64,000 nt of DNA from Verrucomicrobiia bacterium (GCA_011525695.1 WYBX01000042.1:1-64000); one strand, 5' to 3'; counted from the first letter of the stretch, positions 42,575 through 51,718 are shown. The notes: generated from the letters alone by a model not told the origin. Numbers and translations: made by a program.

Positions 42575-44551
42575 TCACACTTCCGCGGCGACGGACGCTG
42601 CGTGAAGGTTGCGCCAGCGGGTCAGCACCCGGCGGTGAATGTCTTCGGAGCTGAGCCCGTAGGCCGCGCGCAGGACCTCCACGTTGGTGCCGTGCTCGAC
42701 GAACTTGTCCGGCCATCCAATCCGCTCGACGGCGGCGGGGCAGCCGCCGTCCTGCAACGCCTCGAGCACGGCGCTGCCAAACCCGCCGGAAAGGACATGA
42801 TCCTCCATCGTCACCAGGAGCGGAATACACGCGGCGTGGCTGAGGAGCAGCGCGCGATCGAGCGGTTTCACGAACCGGGCATTGACCACCCCGACCGAGA
42901 GGTTCCCCTCCGCCGACAGCCGTTGGGCCAGGTGGAGTGCGTCCCCGACCATGTTGCCCAGGGCCCAGATCATGATGTTCGAACCTTCGCGCAGGACCTC
43001 GGCGTGGCCGACGGCGAGCGCGGCCGGCTGGTCCTTGATCCGGACCCCGAGCCCCGCGCCGCGAGGATAGCGGATGAAGCCAGGGCCGTCCAGCTGGAGG
43101 CTCGTGTGCAGCATGTCGGCGAGTTCGTCCTCGTCCTTCGGCTGCATCACCACGGCATTCGGCACGCAGCGGAGGTAGGCCAGGTCGAACAATCCATGGT
43201 GGGTCGGCCCGTCGTTGGGTGAGAGGCCCGCGCGATCCAGGCAGAAGGTGACGGGCAGGTTCTGCAGCGCGACGTCATGGATGACCTGATCGTAGGCGCG
43301 CTGCAGGAAGGTGGAGTAGATCGCGCACACGGGCCGGAAGCCCTTGGTGGCCATCCCGGCGGCGAAGAGCACCGCGTGCTCCTCGGCGATGCCAACATCG
43401 AAAAACTGGGCGGGCACGCCCGCCGCCAGGTGCGCCAAACCGGTGCCGCTCGGCATTGCGGCGGTGATCCCGACGACCTTCGGATTCGCCCGGGCAATCC
43501 GGGTGAGGGCGAGCCCCAGGACATCCTGGTAATTGGGCGGCGCGCCGATCGGCGCGCTCTTGCTCTCGCCGGTGACCGGGTCGAACGGGCCCGCACCATG
43601 GAACTTCTCGGGGTGTTCCAAAGCCGCCTCCAGTCCGCGACCCTTCTTGGTCAGCACATGGATCAGGACCGGCACGTCGCAGTGCTTCGCAAATTCGAGA
43701 TTCTTCAGCAGGGCGTCGAAATTATGGCCGTCGACCGGCCCGAGGTAACGCAGTCCAAACTTTTCGAAGAGCGAGGACTCGACGATGAAGTCCTTCGTCT
43801 CGCGCTTCCACTTGTGATAGACGCGGTTCATCTCCGCACCCACCGGGAAGCTCTTGAAGAACGCCTCGAGATCGTGGTGGAGCTTGTTGTAGGTGCGGCT
43901 CGTGCTGATCCGGTTCAGGTAGCGGGAGATCGCGCCGACGTTCTTCGCAATCGACCACTCGTTGTCGTTGAGAATGACAATGAGCCGCTGGGTGGAGCTC
44001 ACGACATTGTTCAGCGCCTCCAGCGTGATCCCGCAGGTGAACGCGGCATCGCCGCACACGGCGACGACATGCTCGGTTGAGCCCCGGAGATCGCGGGCGG
44101 TCGCCATGCCCAGCGCGGCCGACAAGGCGGTGCCGGCATGCCCCGCGCCGAAGGGATCGTGCGGGCTTTCGGCCCGGTAGAGAAATCCGCTCGCCCCACC
44201 GCTCCGGCGCAGCTGGCGGAAGAACTCCCCGCCGCGTCCCGTGAGGAGCTTGTGCACATAACCCTGGTGGGCGACGTCGAACACAAACTGATCATTGGGC
44301 GAGTCGAACACCCGGTGCAGCGCCAGCGTGAGCTCGACCACGCCGAGATTGGGCCCGATGTGCCCGCCATTCCGGGCCGTGACGGCAATCAGCTCCGTCC
44401 GGATCTCCTCTGCCAGTTGCGTCAGCTGGGGCACCGTCAGCGCCTTGACGTCGGCCGGGCCGTGGATCGAGCCGAGCAGGGGCACAGCCGCAGGCGGGTG
44501 GGAGGGCTGGTTCATCGGGGAGGGTGGGAGCGGAAGGTGGGGCTGGCTCAC
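42575..44551 (-). CDS. dxs: 1-deoxy-D-xylulose-5-phosphate synthase
   Basis: 658 residues. TPP-dependent enzyme of the MEP isoprenoid pathway that condenses pyruvate and glyceraldehyde-3-phosphate. Visible signatures: GGHIGPNLGVVELTLALH near the N-terminus, the TPP motif with GDAAFTCGITLEALN and LNDNEWSI, LGPVDGHNFDAL, and the transketolase pyrimidine part ending in DRAGLSPNDGPTHHG. The GTG at 44551 overlaps the xseB stop codon (GTGA), suggesting coupling; an ATG at 44515 would shorten it by 12 residues. The order xseB-dxs is a common bacterial arrangement. Confidence 0.95.
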   Translation of the reverse strand: MSQPHLPLPPSPMNQPSHPPAAVPLLGSIHGPADVKALTVPQLTQLAEEIRTELIAVTARNGGHIGPNLGVVELTLALHRVFDSPNDQFVFDVAHQGYVHKLLTGRGGEFFRQLRRSGGASGFLYRAESPHDPFGAGHAGTALSAALGMATARDLRGSTEHVVAVCGDAAFTCGITLEALNNVVSSTQRLIVILNDNEWSIAKNVGAISRYLNRISTSRTYNKLHHDLEAFFKSFPVGAEMNRVYHKWKRETKDFIVESSLFEKFGLRYLGPVDGHNFDALLKNLEFAKHCDVPVLIHVLTKKGRGLEAALEHPEKFHGAGPFDPVTGESKSAPIGAPPNYQDVLGLALTRIARANPKVVGITAAMPSGTGLAHLAAGVPAQFFDVGIAEEHAVLFAAGMATKGFRPVCAIYSTFLQRAYDQVIHDVALQNLPVTFCLDRAGLSPNDGPTHHGLFDLAYLRCVPNAVVMQPKDEDELADMLHTSLQLDGPGFIRYPRGAGLGVRIKDQPAALAVGHAEVLREGSNIMIWALGNMVGDALHLAQRLSAEGNLSVGVVNARFVKPLDRALLLSHAACIPLLVTMEDHVLSGGFGSAVLEALQDGGCPAAVERIGWPDKFVEHGTNVEVLRAAYGLSSEDIHRRVLTRWRNLHAASVAAEV

Positions 44552-44802
44552 GTGTCCGATTCGGTCTCGAACTGCTCGAACGTCACGGAGCCATCCTTCT
44601 GCCTTTTCAGCTGCTCGATCTTGAGTTCGGCATCCTTTAGCCGTGCCTCGCAGATCTTTAGCAACTTGGTGCCTTCCTCGAATTTTGCCAGCAGTTCGGC
44701 CAGTGGAACCTCGCCCGATTCCATGGTCTCGACAATGGATTCGAGCTGGCTGAGCGCGGTTTCAAAGGTGACGGGATCGTCTTTGGGTTCCACAGGTGGC
44801 AA
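44548..44802 (-). CDS. xseB: exodeoxyribonuclease VII small subunit
   Basis: 84 residues, typical for XseB. It has the family pattern FETALSQLESIVETMESGEVPLAELLAKFEEG followed by a helix rich in Lys and Leu (LLKICEARLKDAELKIEQL). XseB assembles with XseA to degrade single-stranded DNA; xseA is not in this window. Its stop overlaps the dxs start. It is divergent from the M48 peptidase gene with 97 bases between. Confidence 0.93.
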   Translation of the reverse strand: MPPVEPKDDPVTFETALSQLESIVETMESGEVPLAELLAKFEEGTKLLKICEARLKDAELKIEQLKRQKDGSVTFEQFETESDT

Positions 44803-44899
44803 ACGATGGCCCGCAGTCTTGGCATTTCAAACCATCTTTGGCCGGGGCGGGCGCGACGTTTTCATTGGCGCACGCGCAAATTCCGCTTCCACTCGCAAG

Positions 44900-46144
44900 A
44901 TGGTCTCCGTCCTTTGGATCGTCGCGGCCCTCCTGGCCCTGCGACTGGTCGCGCAAATTGCACTGGCGGCGCTGAACCGCGCCGAGGTGCGCCGCCATCG
45001 GGATGCCCCGCCGCCCGCCGTCGCAGCCATCATGGATCGCTCGACCTACGCCCGGGCGGCGGCCTACACGCTGGAGAAGTCCCGTTTCGAGATGTTCACG
45101 GGCATTTTCGACACGCTCGTGCTCGTGCTGGTGCTCTTCGGGGGCATCCTCCCGGTCCTCTTCGCCGAAACGCTGGAATGGGCCGGGCCCGGTTCCACCT
45201 GGAACCATGCGCTGTTCATCCTGCTGGCGGGGGTCCTGCTGTCCATCCCCGGACTGCCGTTCGAATGGTGGGAGCAGTTTCGGATCGAGGAAAAATATGG
45301 CTTCAACCAGAGCACCCCGGGGCTCTGGGTCTCGGACAAGCTGAAGGGGCTTGCGCTGGTCTTCGCGCTGGGCTTCCCGCTCCTCTGGGCGCTGCTTTCC
45401 CTCGTGCAATGGGCCGGCGCCACGTGGTGGATCTGGGGCTTCGCCCTCGTATTCGGATTCCAACTCCTGATGCTCGTGCTCTATCCGAAGCTCATCCTGC
45501 CGCTCTTCAACAAGCTGACCCCGCTGCCCGAGGGCGACCTGCGCAGCCGGTTGCTGGCCCTGGGCGATCGCACCGGGTTCCGGGCCAGCACCATCGAGGT
45601 CATCGACGGCTCGAAACGATCGGGGCACTCCAACGCCTACTTCACCGGGTTTGGCCGGTTTCGCCGCATCGTGCTTTTCGATACGCTGATCGCCCAGCTC
45701 ACGCCCGAGGAACTGGAGGCGGTGCTGGCCCACGAAATCGGGCATTACCGCCGCGGCCATATCCCGAAGATGATTGCGATGTCGGCGGTCACGATGTTTG
45801 CCGGCTTTGCCGCGATCGCGTGGCTGGCGCGCAGCCTTTGGTTCAATCCGACCTTCGGGTTTCCCGCCGGAGAGCTGGCGCCGTCCTTCCTGCTTTTCGG
45901 CCTGCTGAGCGGCGCGGTGACGTTCTGGTTTTCGCCGCTCCTGAACCTGCTTTCCCGCACCTACGAGTACGAGGCGGATGCCTTTGCCCGCGAAGCGATT
46001 GGCGGTCCGGCCGCGATGGTGGGTGCGCTGCGCAAGCTCGCGCAGAAGAACCTGACCAATCTCACCCCGCATCCCTGGTTCAGCCGCTTCTATTACTCCC
46101 ACCCGACGCTGGTCGAAAGGGAGGCGGCGCTCGTCCAGGATTGA
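44900..46144 (+). CDS. M48 family metallopeptidase (Ste24/CAAX protease 1-like)
   Basis: 414 residues, multi-pass membrane protein. The zinc motif HEIGH is at 278-282, and the third ligand lies in YEYEADAFA. The N-terminal TM bundle, EWWEQFRIEEKYGFNQST and FKxxGF-like SGHSNAYFTGFG are typical of the Ste24 branch, which cleaves at or near membranes and takes part in protein quality control in bacteria. The ATG at 44900 was chosen because the first TM helix begins right after it; the open frame extends far upstream only as an artefact of base composition. Confidence 0.87.
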   Translation: MVSVLWIVAALLALRLVAQIALAALNRAEVRRHRDAPPPAVAAIMDRSTYARAAAYTLEKSRFEMFTGIFDTLVLVLVLFGGILPVLFAETLEWAGPGSTWNHALFILLAGVLLSIPGLPFEWWEQFRIEEKYGFNQSTPGLWVSDKLKGLALVFALGFPLLWALLSLVQWAGATWWIWGFALVFGFQLLMLVLYPKLILPLFNKLTPLPEGDLRSRLLALGDRTGFRASTIEVIDGSKRSGHSNAYFTGFGRFRRIVLFDTLIAQLTPEELEAVLAHEIGHYRRGHIPKMIAMSAVTMFAGFAAIAWLARSLWFNPTFGFPAGELAPSFLLFGLLSGAVTFWFSPLLNLLSRTYEYEADAFAREAIGGPAAMVGALRKLAQKNLTNLTPHPWFSRFYYSHPTLVEREAALVQD

Positions 46145-46170
46145 TTCCCGTGCCGGCCCGGGCTTCCAGC

Positions 46171-47100
46171 ATGACTGCGCCGAGGCTGCGTCTGCCTTCG
46201 CTCGGCCTCCTGCTGGGGCTTCTGCTGGCACTCATCGCGGCCCGGGCCGAGACACTCACGATCGCCACGTACAACATCGAGAATTATGTCCCGGCCAATC
46301 GGCTGACGGAGGCGGGGTATCGCCAGGATTACCCCAAGCCCGAGGCTGAAAAGCAGGCGCTGCGCACCGTCATCCGCGGTCTCGATGCCGATGTCCTGGT
46401 CCTCCAGGAAATGGGCCCGGCCCCGTTTCTCGAGGAATTGCAACGGGACCTCCGCGGGGAAGGGATCGATTATCCGGTGGCCAGGCTGGCCGAGGCCGCG
46501 GATCCCGATCGACACCTGGCGGTCCTGTCGCGCCGGCCACTGCAGAGCGTGACTACCCATGCGGAACTCGAGATTTCCTATTTCGGCACCAGGGAGACGG
46601 TGAAGCGCGGGCTGCTCGAGGCGGTCATTCCCACTGCGGCCGGCGAGGTGACGCTGTTCGCGATCCATCTCAAGAGCCGGTTCACCGATCGGCCTGATGA
46701 TCCCGGCTCGGCCATTCGCCGCGGCGCCGAAGCCACCGCCATTCGGAACTTCGTCCTGCAGCGCTTTCCACAGCCGGCCCGCGCGCGGTTCATCATCCTG
46801 GGGGATTGCAACGACGGGCGAACCAGCCGTGCGCTCGGTTATCTGCAGAAACGCGGCAAGACCGTGATCGCGCGGGTGCTGCCGGCCGCGGATTCACGTG
46901 AGGAGGTCTGGACGTATGCCTACCGTCGCGACGACAGCTATTCGCGAGTCGATTTCATCCTGGCATCCGCCGGGCTGATCCCGCACGTGCGGGACGGCCG
47001 GGCCCGCATCTACGATGGCGCAGCGGTCCGGGCCGCCAGCGACCACCGGCCTGTGTTCGTGGTCCTCGAGCTGAACGGCACTATGACCGCCAAAAACTAG
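46171..47100 (+). CDS. secreted endonuclease/exonuclease/phosphatase family protein
   Basis: 309 residues. Signal peptide (LGLLLGLLLALIAARA), then the EEP fold: TLTIATYNIENY, VLVLQEMG, LFAIHLKSR, FIILGDCNDGRTS, YSRVDFILAS and ASDHRPVFVVL. The metal-binding Asn and Glu and the catalytic Asp-His are all present. Extracellular or periplasmic phosphodiesterase/nuclease is expected. A GTG at 46150 is an alternative start. Its stop codon is followed by a repeat element shared with the convergent gene at 47193. Confidence 0.8.
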   Translation: MTAPRLRLPSLGLLLGLLLALIAARAETLTIATYNIENYVPANRLTEAGYRQDYPKPEAEKQALRTVIRGLDADVLVLQEMGPAPFLEELQRDLRGEGIDYPVARLAEAADPDRHLAVLSRRPLQSVTTHAELEISYFGTRETVKRGLLEAVIPTAAGEVTLFAIHLKSRFTDRPDDPGSAIRRGAEATAIRNFVLQRFPQPARARFIILGDCNDGRTSRALGYLQKRGKTVIARVLPAADSREEVWTYAYRRDDSYSRVDFILASAGLIPHVRDGRARIYDGAAVRAASDHRPVFVVLELNGTMTAKN

Positions 47101-47192
47101 TCTAGCAGCCCGTCAGCAAGGCCCACCAAGTTGCCGGAAAAATGGCATGAATGCTTGCTGCGCTCGACTGCAAGTCCGACGGGCTGCCAGGC
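47098..47192. repeat. TAG-type 3'-end element between convergent genes
   Basis: TAGCAGCCCGTC (47103-47114) and GACGGGCTGCCA (47178-47189) form 12-base inverted ends with one mismatch. The reverse-strand reading contains CCCGTCGGACTTG, the core shared with the other 3' elements. It may act as a bidirectional terminator. Confidence 0.65.
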
Positions 47193-48113
47193 CTACCGCG
47201 GCGTCACCGTCACCGGAATCGTGATTTCGCCGGAGCCGTAGCCCTTGAGGAACAGGCTGCCCTGGCCGGGACGGCCACCCTCGACGTTGACGGTGACCTG
47301 CGTCTGGCCCTGCGGGACAATGACCTCGGGCATGATGATGCTCTCGGGAACGTCCGTGGTGATGTCGATCAGCGATCCGCCTGGGGGGGCCGGATTGGGC
47401 AGGGTGAAGGAGACCAGCTGCTGCTGCCCGCTGCGCAGCGTGAGCGAACTCGGGAAGACCGTGACGCTGCTGGGATCGATGCGAAACGTGCCGACCGGCG
47501 AATCGCTCGCCACGCTCCGGAGGGTGACCTGGTAATTGCGTCCGGGCTCGAGCGCGGGCACGTAGAAGCTGAGCGCGTTCGGCGACTCGAAGACGGTGCG
47601 GGCCGGGGTGCCGTTGAAATCGATCACGTCCTGGGGCGTGAAACCGCGGCCGACGACACTGATCCGTGCGCCGACGGGCCCGCGGTTGACCTCGAGCGAG
47701 AGGACGTAGCGCCGGACGAGTTTGACCCGCTCGACCTTCGTGTAGGTTTCCTGCGGCGTGCGCGTCGAGTTGCCCACGATGCTGTAGTTCACGAGGTAGT
47801 AATAGGCGATCTCGTCGCGGTTGGGCGGAAGTTGGTACTCAAACTCGTACAAGCCTTCGCCAATCGGGCTCCGCTTCATCGGGAAGCTCTGGCCATCGAC
47901 CACGATGTAGGGCGTGATCGATTCCGGCGGGACGGTGTTCGTGCGGGCGGAGATGCGCAGCGTGAAAGTGTAAATCTGCGAGGGGTTCTCCGGCATGGTC
48001 GCCGGCGTAAGATTCGTCAGCGTGACGGTTTGGCAGCCGGCGAGGATGAAACTAAGCGCAAAGACGAGCCCCAGGGTGATTTTTCTCGCGGGAGAAATTC
48101 GGTTGGTGTGCAT
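47193..48113 (-). CDS. lipoprotein with IPT/TIG-like domain
   Basis: 306 residues. Signal peptide with lipobox LAGC (residue about 27 is the lipidated Cys). The middle part (LSLEVNRGPVGARISVVGRGFTPQDVIDFNGTPA) reads as an IPT/TIG immunoglobulin-like domain, and the C-terminal part is a beta-rich Pro/Val/Ser region (PGGSLIDITTDVPESIIMPEVIVPQG) like another Ig-like domain. Probably an outer-membrane or periplasmic structural lipoprotein; I do not recognise a specific function. Divergent from hemW, 44 bases between starts. Confidence 0.7.
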   Translation of the reverse strand: MHTNRISPARKITLGLVFALSFILAGCQTVTLTNLTPATMPENPSQIYTFTLRISARTNTVPPESITPYIVVDGQSFPMKRSPIGEGLYEFEYQLPPNRDEIAYYYLVNYSIVGNSTRTPQETYTKVERVKLVRRYVLSLEVNRGPVGARISVVGRGFTPQDVIDFNGTPARTVFESPNALSFYVPALEPGRNYQVTLRSVASDSPVGTFRIDPSSVTVFPSSLTLRSGQQQLVSFTLPNPAPPGGSLIDITTDVPESIIMPEVIVPQGQTQVTVNVEGGRPGQGSLFLKGYGSGEITIPVTVTPR

Positions 48114-48157
48114 TTGATTGCTAGAGTGAGAAGCCGGGCGAATCAGGATCGTTAGTA

Positions 48158-49354
48158 ATGAGCGGCCAACGCACAGAGCAAGCCAAAGCTGACACGGGAC
48201 GGGCGCCGCTGGGCGTTTACGTCCACGTGCCTTTCTGCGCGTCCACGTGCGACTTCTGCGCCTTTTATCAAACCGTGCCGAAAGCGAGCGATGTCCATCG
48301 GTACCTGGCGGCGATCGATCGTGAAGCGGAACTCGTGCCCTGGTCGCGGCCGATCACGACCGTGTTCTGGGGTGGAGGCACCCCCGGGATGCTCGCGCCT
48401 AAGGATTTGACCCGGCTGGCGGAGCGGGTGCGTGCCAACAGTGGTGGCACGCCGGTCGAGTGGACGGTGGAACTGGCGCCCGGCTCGGTGATCGACTCGC
48501 GGCTGGAGGTTCTGCGGGAGGCGGGCGTGACCCGGGTGTCGATGGGGGTCCAGAGTTTTCAGCCCGGCTTGCTCGAGGCGCTCGGCCGGCAGCATTCGCG
48601 TCAGCAGGTTTACCGGGCTTATGATCGCGTGCGCCGAGCGGGCTTCCCGGTGGTGAACATCGACCTGATGTTTGCCCTGCCCGGCCAGACGGCAGGGGAA
48701 TGGGCGGCCGATGTCCGGGAAGCCGTGGCGCTCGAGCCCGACCACCTGTCGACTTACTGCCTGACGTTCGAGGAGGATACGAAGCTCTGGGTGAAGTTGT
48801 CGCAGGGGCGGGTGAAACTCGATCCGGAGCATGAAGCCGCGCTTTACCGGGCGACGTGGCGCCAGCTGGCGGAGGCCGGCTACGCGCAATACGAGGTCTC
48901 CAACTTTGCCCGGCCCGGAAAGGAATGCCTCCACAACCTGAATACCTGGAGGATGCACGAGTGGATCGGGCTGGGGCCGTCGGCCGCCTCGCAGCATGGG
49001 GGCTGGCGCGGCGCCAATGTGGCCGATCTCGCCGGTTGGGAGACACGGATCGCTCGCGGCGAGCGGATGACGGAAGATCGCGTTGCGCTCAATCCCGCGC
49101 TGCTGGCGGAGGATGCGCTGATTTTCGGACTGCGGATGAACGCCGGCGTGGACCTGGCCGCGTGGCGGGACCGCGCCCCGTCGGCGCCCTGGCTGGCCAT
49201 TGAGGAAACCCTGGCCGCGCTGGCCGATGATGGATTGCTGGTGCGCAACGGCCCGGTCGTGCGGCTGACGGACGACGGCCGGCTGGTCGCCGATGCGGTG
49301 GGCGCAGAGATCATGGCGGCGTTTGAAAATGCCGTGCCGGAGGCAGCCGGGTGA
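48158..49354 (+). CDS. hemW: HemW-like radical SAM protein
   Basis: 398 residues. The radical SAM cluster motif is C27-x3-C31-x2-C34 in PFCASTCDFCAF, preceded by LGVYVHVPFC, the hallmark of HemN/HemW. It has VFWGGGTPGML (SAM-binding GGGTP) and the QSFQ and DLMFALPGQT motifs. HemW is a heme chaperone rather than the true coproporphyrinogen oxidase; lack of an extended HemN N-terminus favours HemW. Its stop overlaps the GTG start of the M23 gene (GTGA). Confidence 0.9.
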   Translation: MSGQRTEQAKADTGRAPLGVYVHVPFCASTCDFCAFYQTVPKASDVHRYLAAIDREAELVPWSRPITTVFWGGGTPGMLAPKDLTRLAERVRANSGGTPVEWTVELAPGSVIDSRLEVLREAGVTRVSMGVQSFQPGLLEALGRQHSRQQVYRAYDRVRRAGFPVVNIDLMFALPGQTAGEWAADVREAVALEPDHLSTYCLTFEEDTKLWVKLSQGRVKLDPEHEAALYRATWRQLAEAGYAQYEVSNFARPGKECLHNLNTWRMHEWIGLGPSAASQHGGWRGANVADLAGWETRIARGERMTEDRVALNPALLAEDALIFGLRMNAGVDLAAWRDRAPSAPWLAIEETLAALADDGLLVRNGPVVRLTDDGRLVADAVGAEIMAAFENAVPEAAG

Positions 49355-50364
49355 ACTGGCGGTTTGTGCTGCTCGCGGGGCTGGCCGCGACCCCAGGGTT
49401 CGGCCAGCGGCTGGAACTGGTCTGGCCAACGCCAAATCCGGCCTGGTCGGAGGGGCGTCCACCGGGCGCCTGGTTGCAGCATGCCGGTTCGGGCGACCCC
49501 GAGTCTGGCGGTTATGGCGGAGTCCGCAGTGGTGGCACGCAATTCCACGAAGGCATCGACATCCGGCCGGTTTCGCGGGATCGGCAGGGAGAGCCGGCGG
49601 ATGCCGTGTTCGCAGCCATGGCGGGCGTGGTCCGGCACGTGAATGCGCATCCCGGCAAGAGCAGTTATGGTCGCTATGTCGTCCTGGAACATCCGGGGCA
49701 CTCGCCGGCCGTCTACACGCTCTATGCCCACCTGGCCCGGATTGCCCCGGAGGTGCAAGTCGGCCGGGAATTGGCGGGCGGGGCGGTATTGGGCACGATG
49801 GGACGCAGCGCCGCCGGCTACACGATGCCCAAGGACCGCGCGCACCTGCATTTCGAGATCGGATTGGCGCTCACCACGGATTTTCAGCCATGGTACGACC
49901 GGCAACGGTTTGGCAGCCCCAACGATCACGGGATGTGGAATGGCATGAACTTGTCGGGACTTGATCCGTTGGACTTTTTCGAGGCCTGGCGCAGCCGGCG
50001 GATTGGTTCGGTTCAGGATTATTTCCGGCTGCTCCAGCCGGTGGTGCGGCTCCGGCTGGCGACGTTCCGGATCCCGAATTTCATCCGGCGGTATCCGGGG
50101 CTCCTGACGAAGCCGCTGCCGATCGGGCCCGTGGCGGGTTGGGAAATCCAGTTTTCATGGAGCGGCGTGCCGTTCGCGTGGACGCCGCTCGCGGCGGCGG
50201 ACATCGCCGGAATGCGGCGCGAGGTTCCCCGAATTATCGAGGTCGACGCCGCGGTGGAACGCCGGGAGCGGAGCAAGTCGCTGGCCGTGCTTCGGCGAGG
50301 CAGCTGGGCCGTCGGCCCCGATCTCGAGCCGGTGCTGGAACTCCTTTTCGGGATCCGGCTGTGA
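49351..50364 (+). CDS. M23 family metallopeptidase (LytM-like)
   Basis: 337 residues. Signal peptide (FVLLAGLAATPGFG), then an M23 domain with HEGID (His66, Asp70) and HLHFE (His165, His167), the two zinc motifs, and TLYAHLAR between them. A C-terminal region of about 130 residues does not match a family I know. It would act on peptidoglycan cross-links in the periplasm. The start is GTG, overlapping the hemW stop, so the pair is probably co-translated. Confidence 0.85.
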   Translation: MNWRFVLLAGLAATPGFGQRLELVWPTPNPAWSEGRPPGAWLQHAGSGDPESGGYGGVRSGGTQFHEGIDIRPVSRDRQGEPADAVFAAMAGVVRHVNAHPGKSSYGRYVVLEHPGHSPAVYTLYAHLARIAPEVQVGRELAGGAVLGTMGRSAAGYTMPKDRAHLHFEIGLALTTDFQPWYDRQRFGSPNDHGMWNGMNLSGLDPLDFFEAWRSRRIGSVQDYFRLLQPVVRLRLATFRIPNFIRRYPGLLTKPLPIGPVAGWEIQFSWSGVPFAWTPLAAADIAGMRREVPRIIEVDAAVERRERSKSLAVLRRGSWAVGPDLEPVLELLFGIRL

Positions 50365-50751
50365 GCGCCGTAGGGGCGCAGCCCTCGGGCCTCAGGACAC
50401 TTCGGACAATCATTCAGTCACGCAGCGTAGGGGCGCAGCCTTGCCTGCGGCTTTGGACACTTCGAAAGGTGTGGCCGTGACGGAGCACGGCCCTCCATGA
50501 ATCCAATTCTGATCTTGGGATTCGAAAACGGGATCCTGGAGGGACGCCCTCCGTGGCGTCCACAAACCCGATGGTAAATTCATTCTGCGCAGCGCCTCGA
50601 TCTTTGTGGCCGTGACGGAGCACGGCCCTCCATGAATCCAATTCTGATCTTGGGATTCGAAAACGGGATCCTGGAGGGACGCCCTCCGTGGCGTCCGAAA
50701 TGCGAAACGGCATTGATCGCGGCGGGGCGCCGCATCCCCGGCAAATGGTGG
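50365..50751. repeat. repeat-dense intergenic region
   Basis: No gene. 50366-50405 and 50426-50464 are two reverse copies of the GCGCAGGCAAG family, each followed by GGACACTTCG. 50471-50561 and 50606-50696 are identical 91-base direct repeats, each holding a reverse hairpin (stem GGCCGTG/CACGGCC) and a forward hairpin (stem GGACGCC/GGCGTCC) with loop CTCCGT. 50697-50740 repeats the tail seen at 4281-4317. Confidence 0.85.
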
Positions 50752-51126
50752 TTAACTCTGAGGCTTGAGCTGCGCCAGCAGCGACCGGAACCCGGGATGA
50801 CCCTTCAACGTTTCGAGATCCGGATCCTGCAGCATCCAGTCGAAATCACGGTAACCCAGCTCGATTGCCCGTTTCAAAACGCCGAGCGCATCGCGTTCCC
50901 GCCTGGCCAGGGCCAGGCTGCAGGCGAGGTTGTAATGGGCGGTCGCGTTCTTTGGCTGCAGCTTCACCAGCCGGCGATCCATCTTCAATCCGTCGGCGAT
51001 CCGCCCCTGTCGCGTGTACAGCGCTCCGAGCAGTTCGATGACGGCGGCGTAACCGGCATTGCGACGGAGGATGGATTCGTAAAAGCGGGTTTCGAACTCG
51101 GGATCGTGCGCTTTGTCCTTGGGCAT
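50752..51126 (-). CDS. small TPR-repeat protein
   Basis: 124 residues. Two to three tetratricopeptide units are visible, for example ATAHYNLACSLALARRERDALGVLKRAIELG, with a final helix around LKGHPGFRSLLAQL. Cytoplasmic, no signal peptide; probable protein-protein adaptor of unknown partner. The ATG at 51126 is 20 bases downstream of the Fur-family gene on the same strand, so they are likely cotranscribed. Confidence 0.7.
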   Translation of the reverse strand: MPKDKAHDPEFETRFYESILRRNAGYAAVIELLGALYTRQGRIADGLKMDRRLVKLQPKNATAHYNLACSLALARRERDALGVLKRAIELGYRDFDWMLQDPDLETLKGHPGFRSLLAQLKPQS

Positions 51127-51146
51127 CTGGGAAAATCCTCGCGTGG

Positions 51147-51611
51147 TCAGCCGCGTCTCGGGCAGGTGCCCGTCTGCCGGAACGCGTCGCAATGCGCGCT
51201 CACCTGCAGCCGCTGCGACACCGGCGTCAGCCCCAGCTTCGACGAAACGGTGCTGCCGTACCACTCCATGAAGGGCGCGCTGATTTCGAAGATCTTGTCG
51301 CAATCCAGACAGACCACCTGTGCCACCTGCGTGCGTCCGCCCTCGACGTTGGGCCGGTAGAATTTCTCACCCGATCCGATGTCCACTTCCCGAAGCAGCG
51401 AGCTTTCGGTCATGATTGGCAGCGTGCGATAGACGGTCGCCCGCGAGACGGAGTCATCAATCTGCCGGGCAAAATCGAGCAGCTGTTCCGCGGTGAAGTG
51501 ATCGTTCTTGGCGAAGGCCGCATCGAAGATGGCCAGCCGTTGATTGGTCGCGCGCAGTCCTTTTTGGACCAGGAATCTTCGAAATTTTTCGCGGGCGGCG
51601 GGGATGCTCAC
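51147..51611 (-). CDS. Fur-family transcriptional regulator
   Basis: 154 residues. N-terminal winged helix with [15 protein letters not shown] and [16 protein letters not shown]. The structural zinc CxxC is present (C101, C104), with a second pair at C141 and C150. The usual HHDH metal-sensing motif just before the first CxxC is replaced by GRTQVAQ. It is therefore probably not an ordinary iron-sensing Fur; a PerR/Zur-like or divergent sensor is possible. A long palindrome lies 68-107 bases upstream, and priA is divergent. Confidence 0.82.
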   Translation of the reverse strand: MSIPAAREKFRRFLVQKGLRATNQRLAIFDAAFAKNDHFTAEQLLDFARQIDDSVSRATVYRTLPIMTESSLLREVDIGSGEKFYRPNVEGGRTQVAQVVCLDCDKIFEISAPFMEWYGSTVSSKLGLTPVSQRLQVSAHCDAFRQTGTCPRRG

Positions 51612-51678
51612 GAGGCGAATGTCTCGCTACGCTCGGCCGTGTCAATGGGATCGTGGGCGGCCCCGCGCCCCGTTGCAC

Positions 51679-51718
51679 CTGCCATTTCGATGTCACACGT
51701 ATGACATCGAAATGGCAG
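51679..51718. promoter_or_regulatory. perfect 17-bp inverted repeat between fur-family gene and priA
   Basis: CTGCCATTTCGATGTCA (51679-51695), six-base loop CACGTA, then its exact complement to 51718. It could be an operator or a hairpin element. The inner arms TTCGATGTC/GACATCGAA recur in the palindrome at 61408-61439. Confidence 0.7.
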
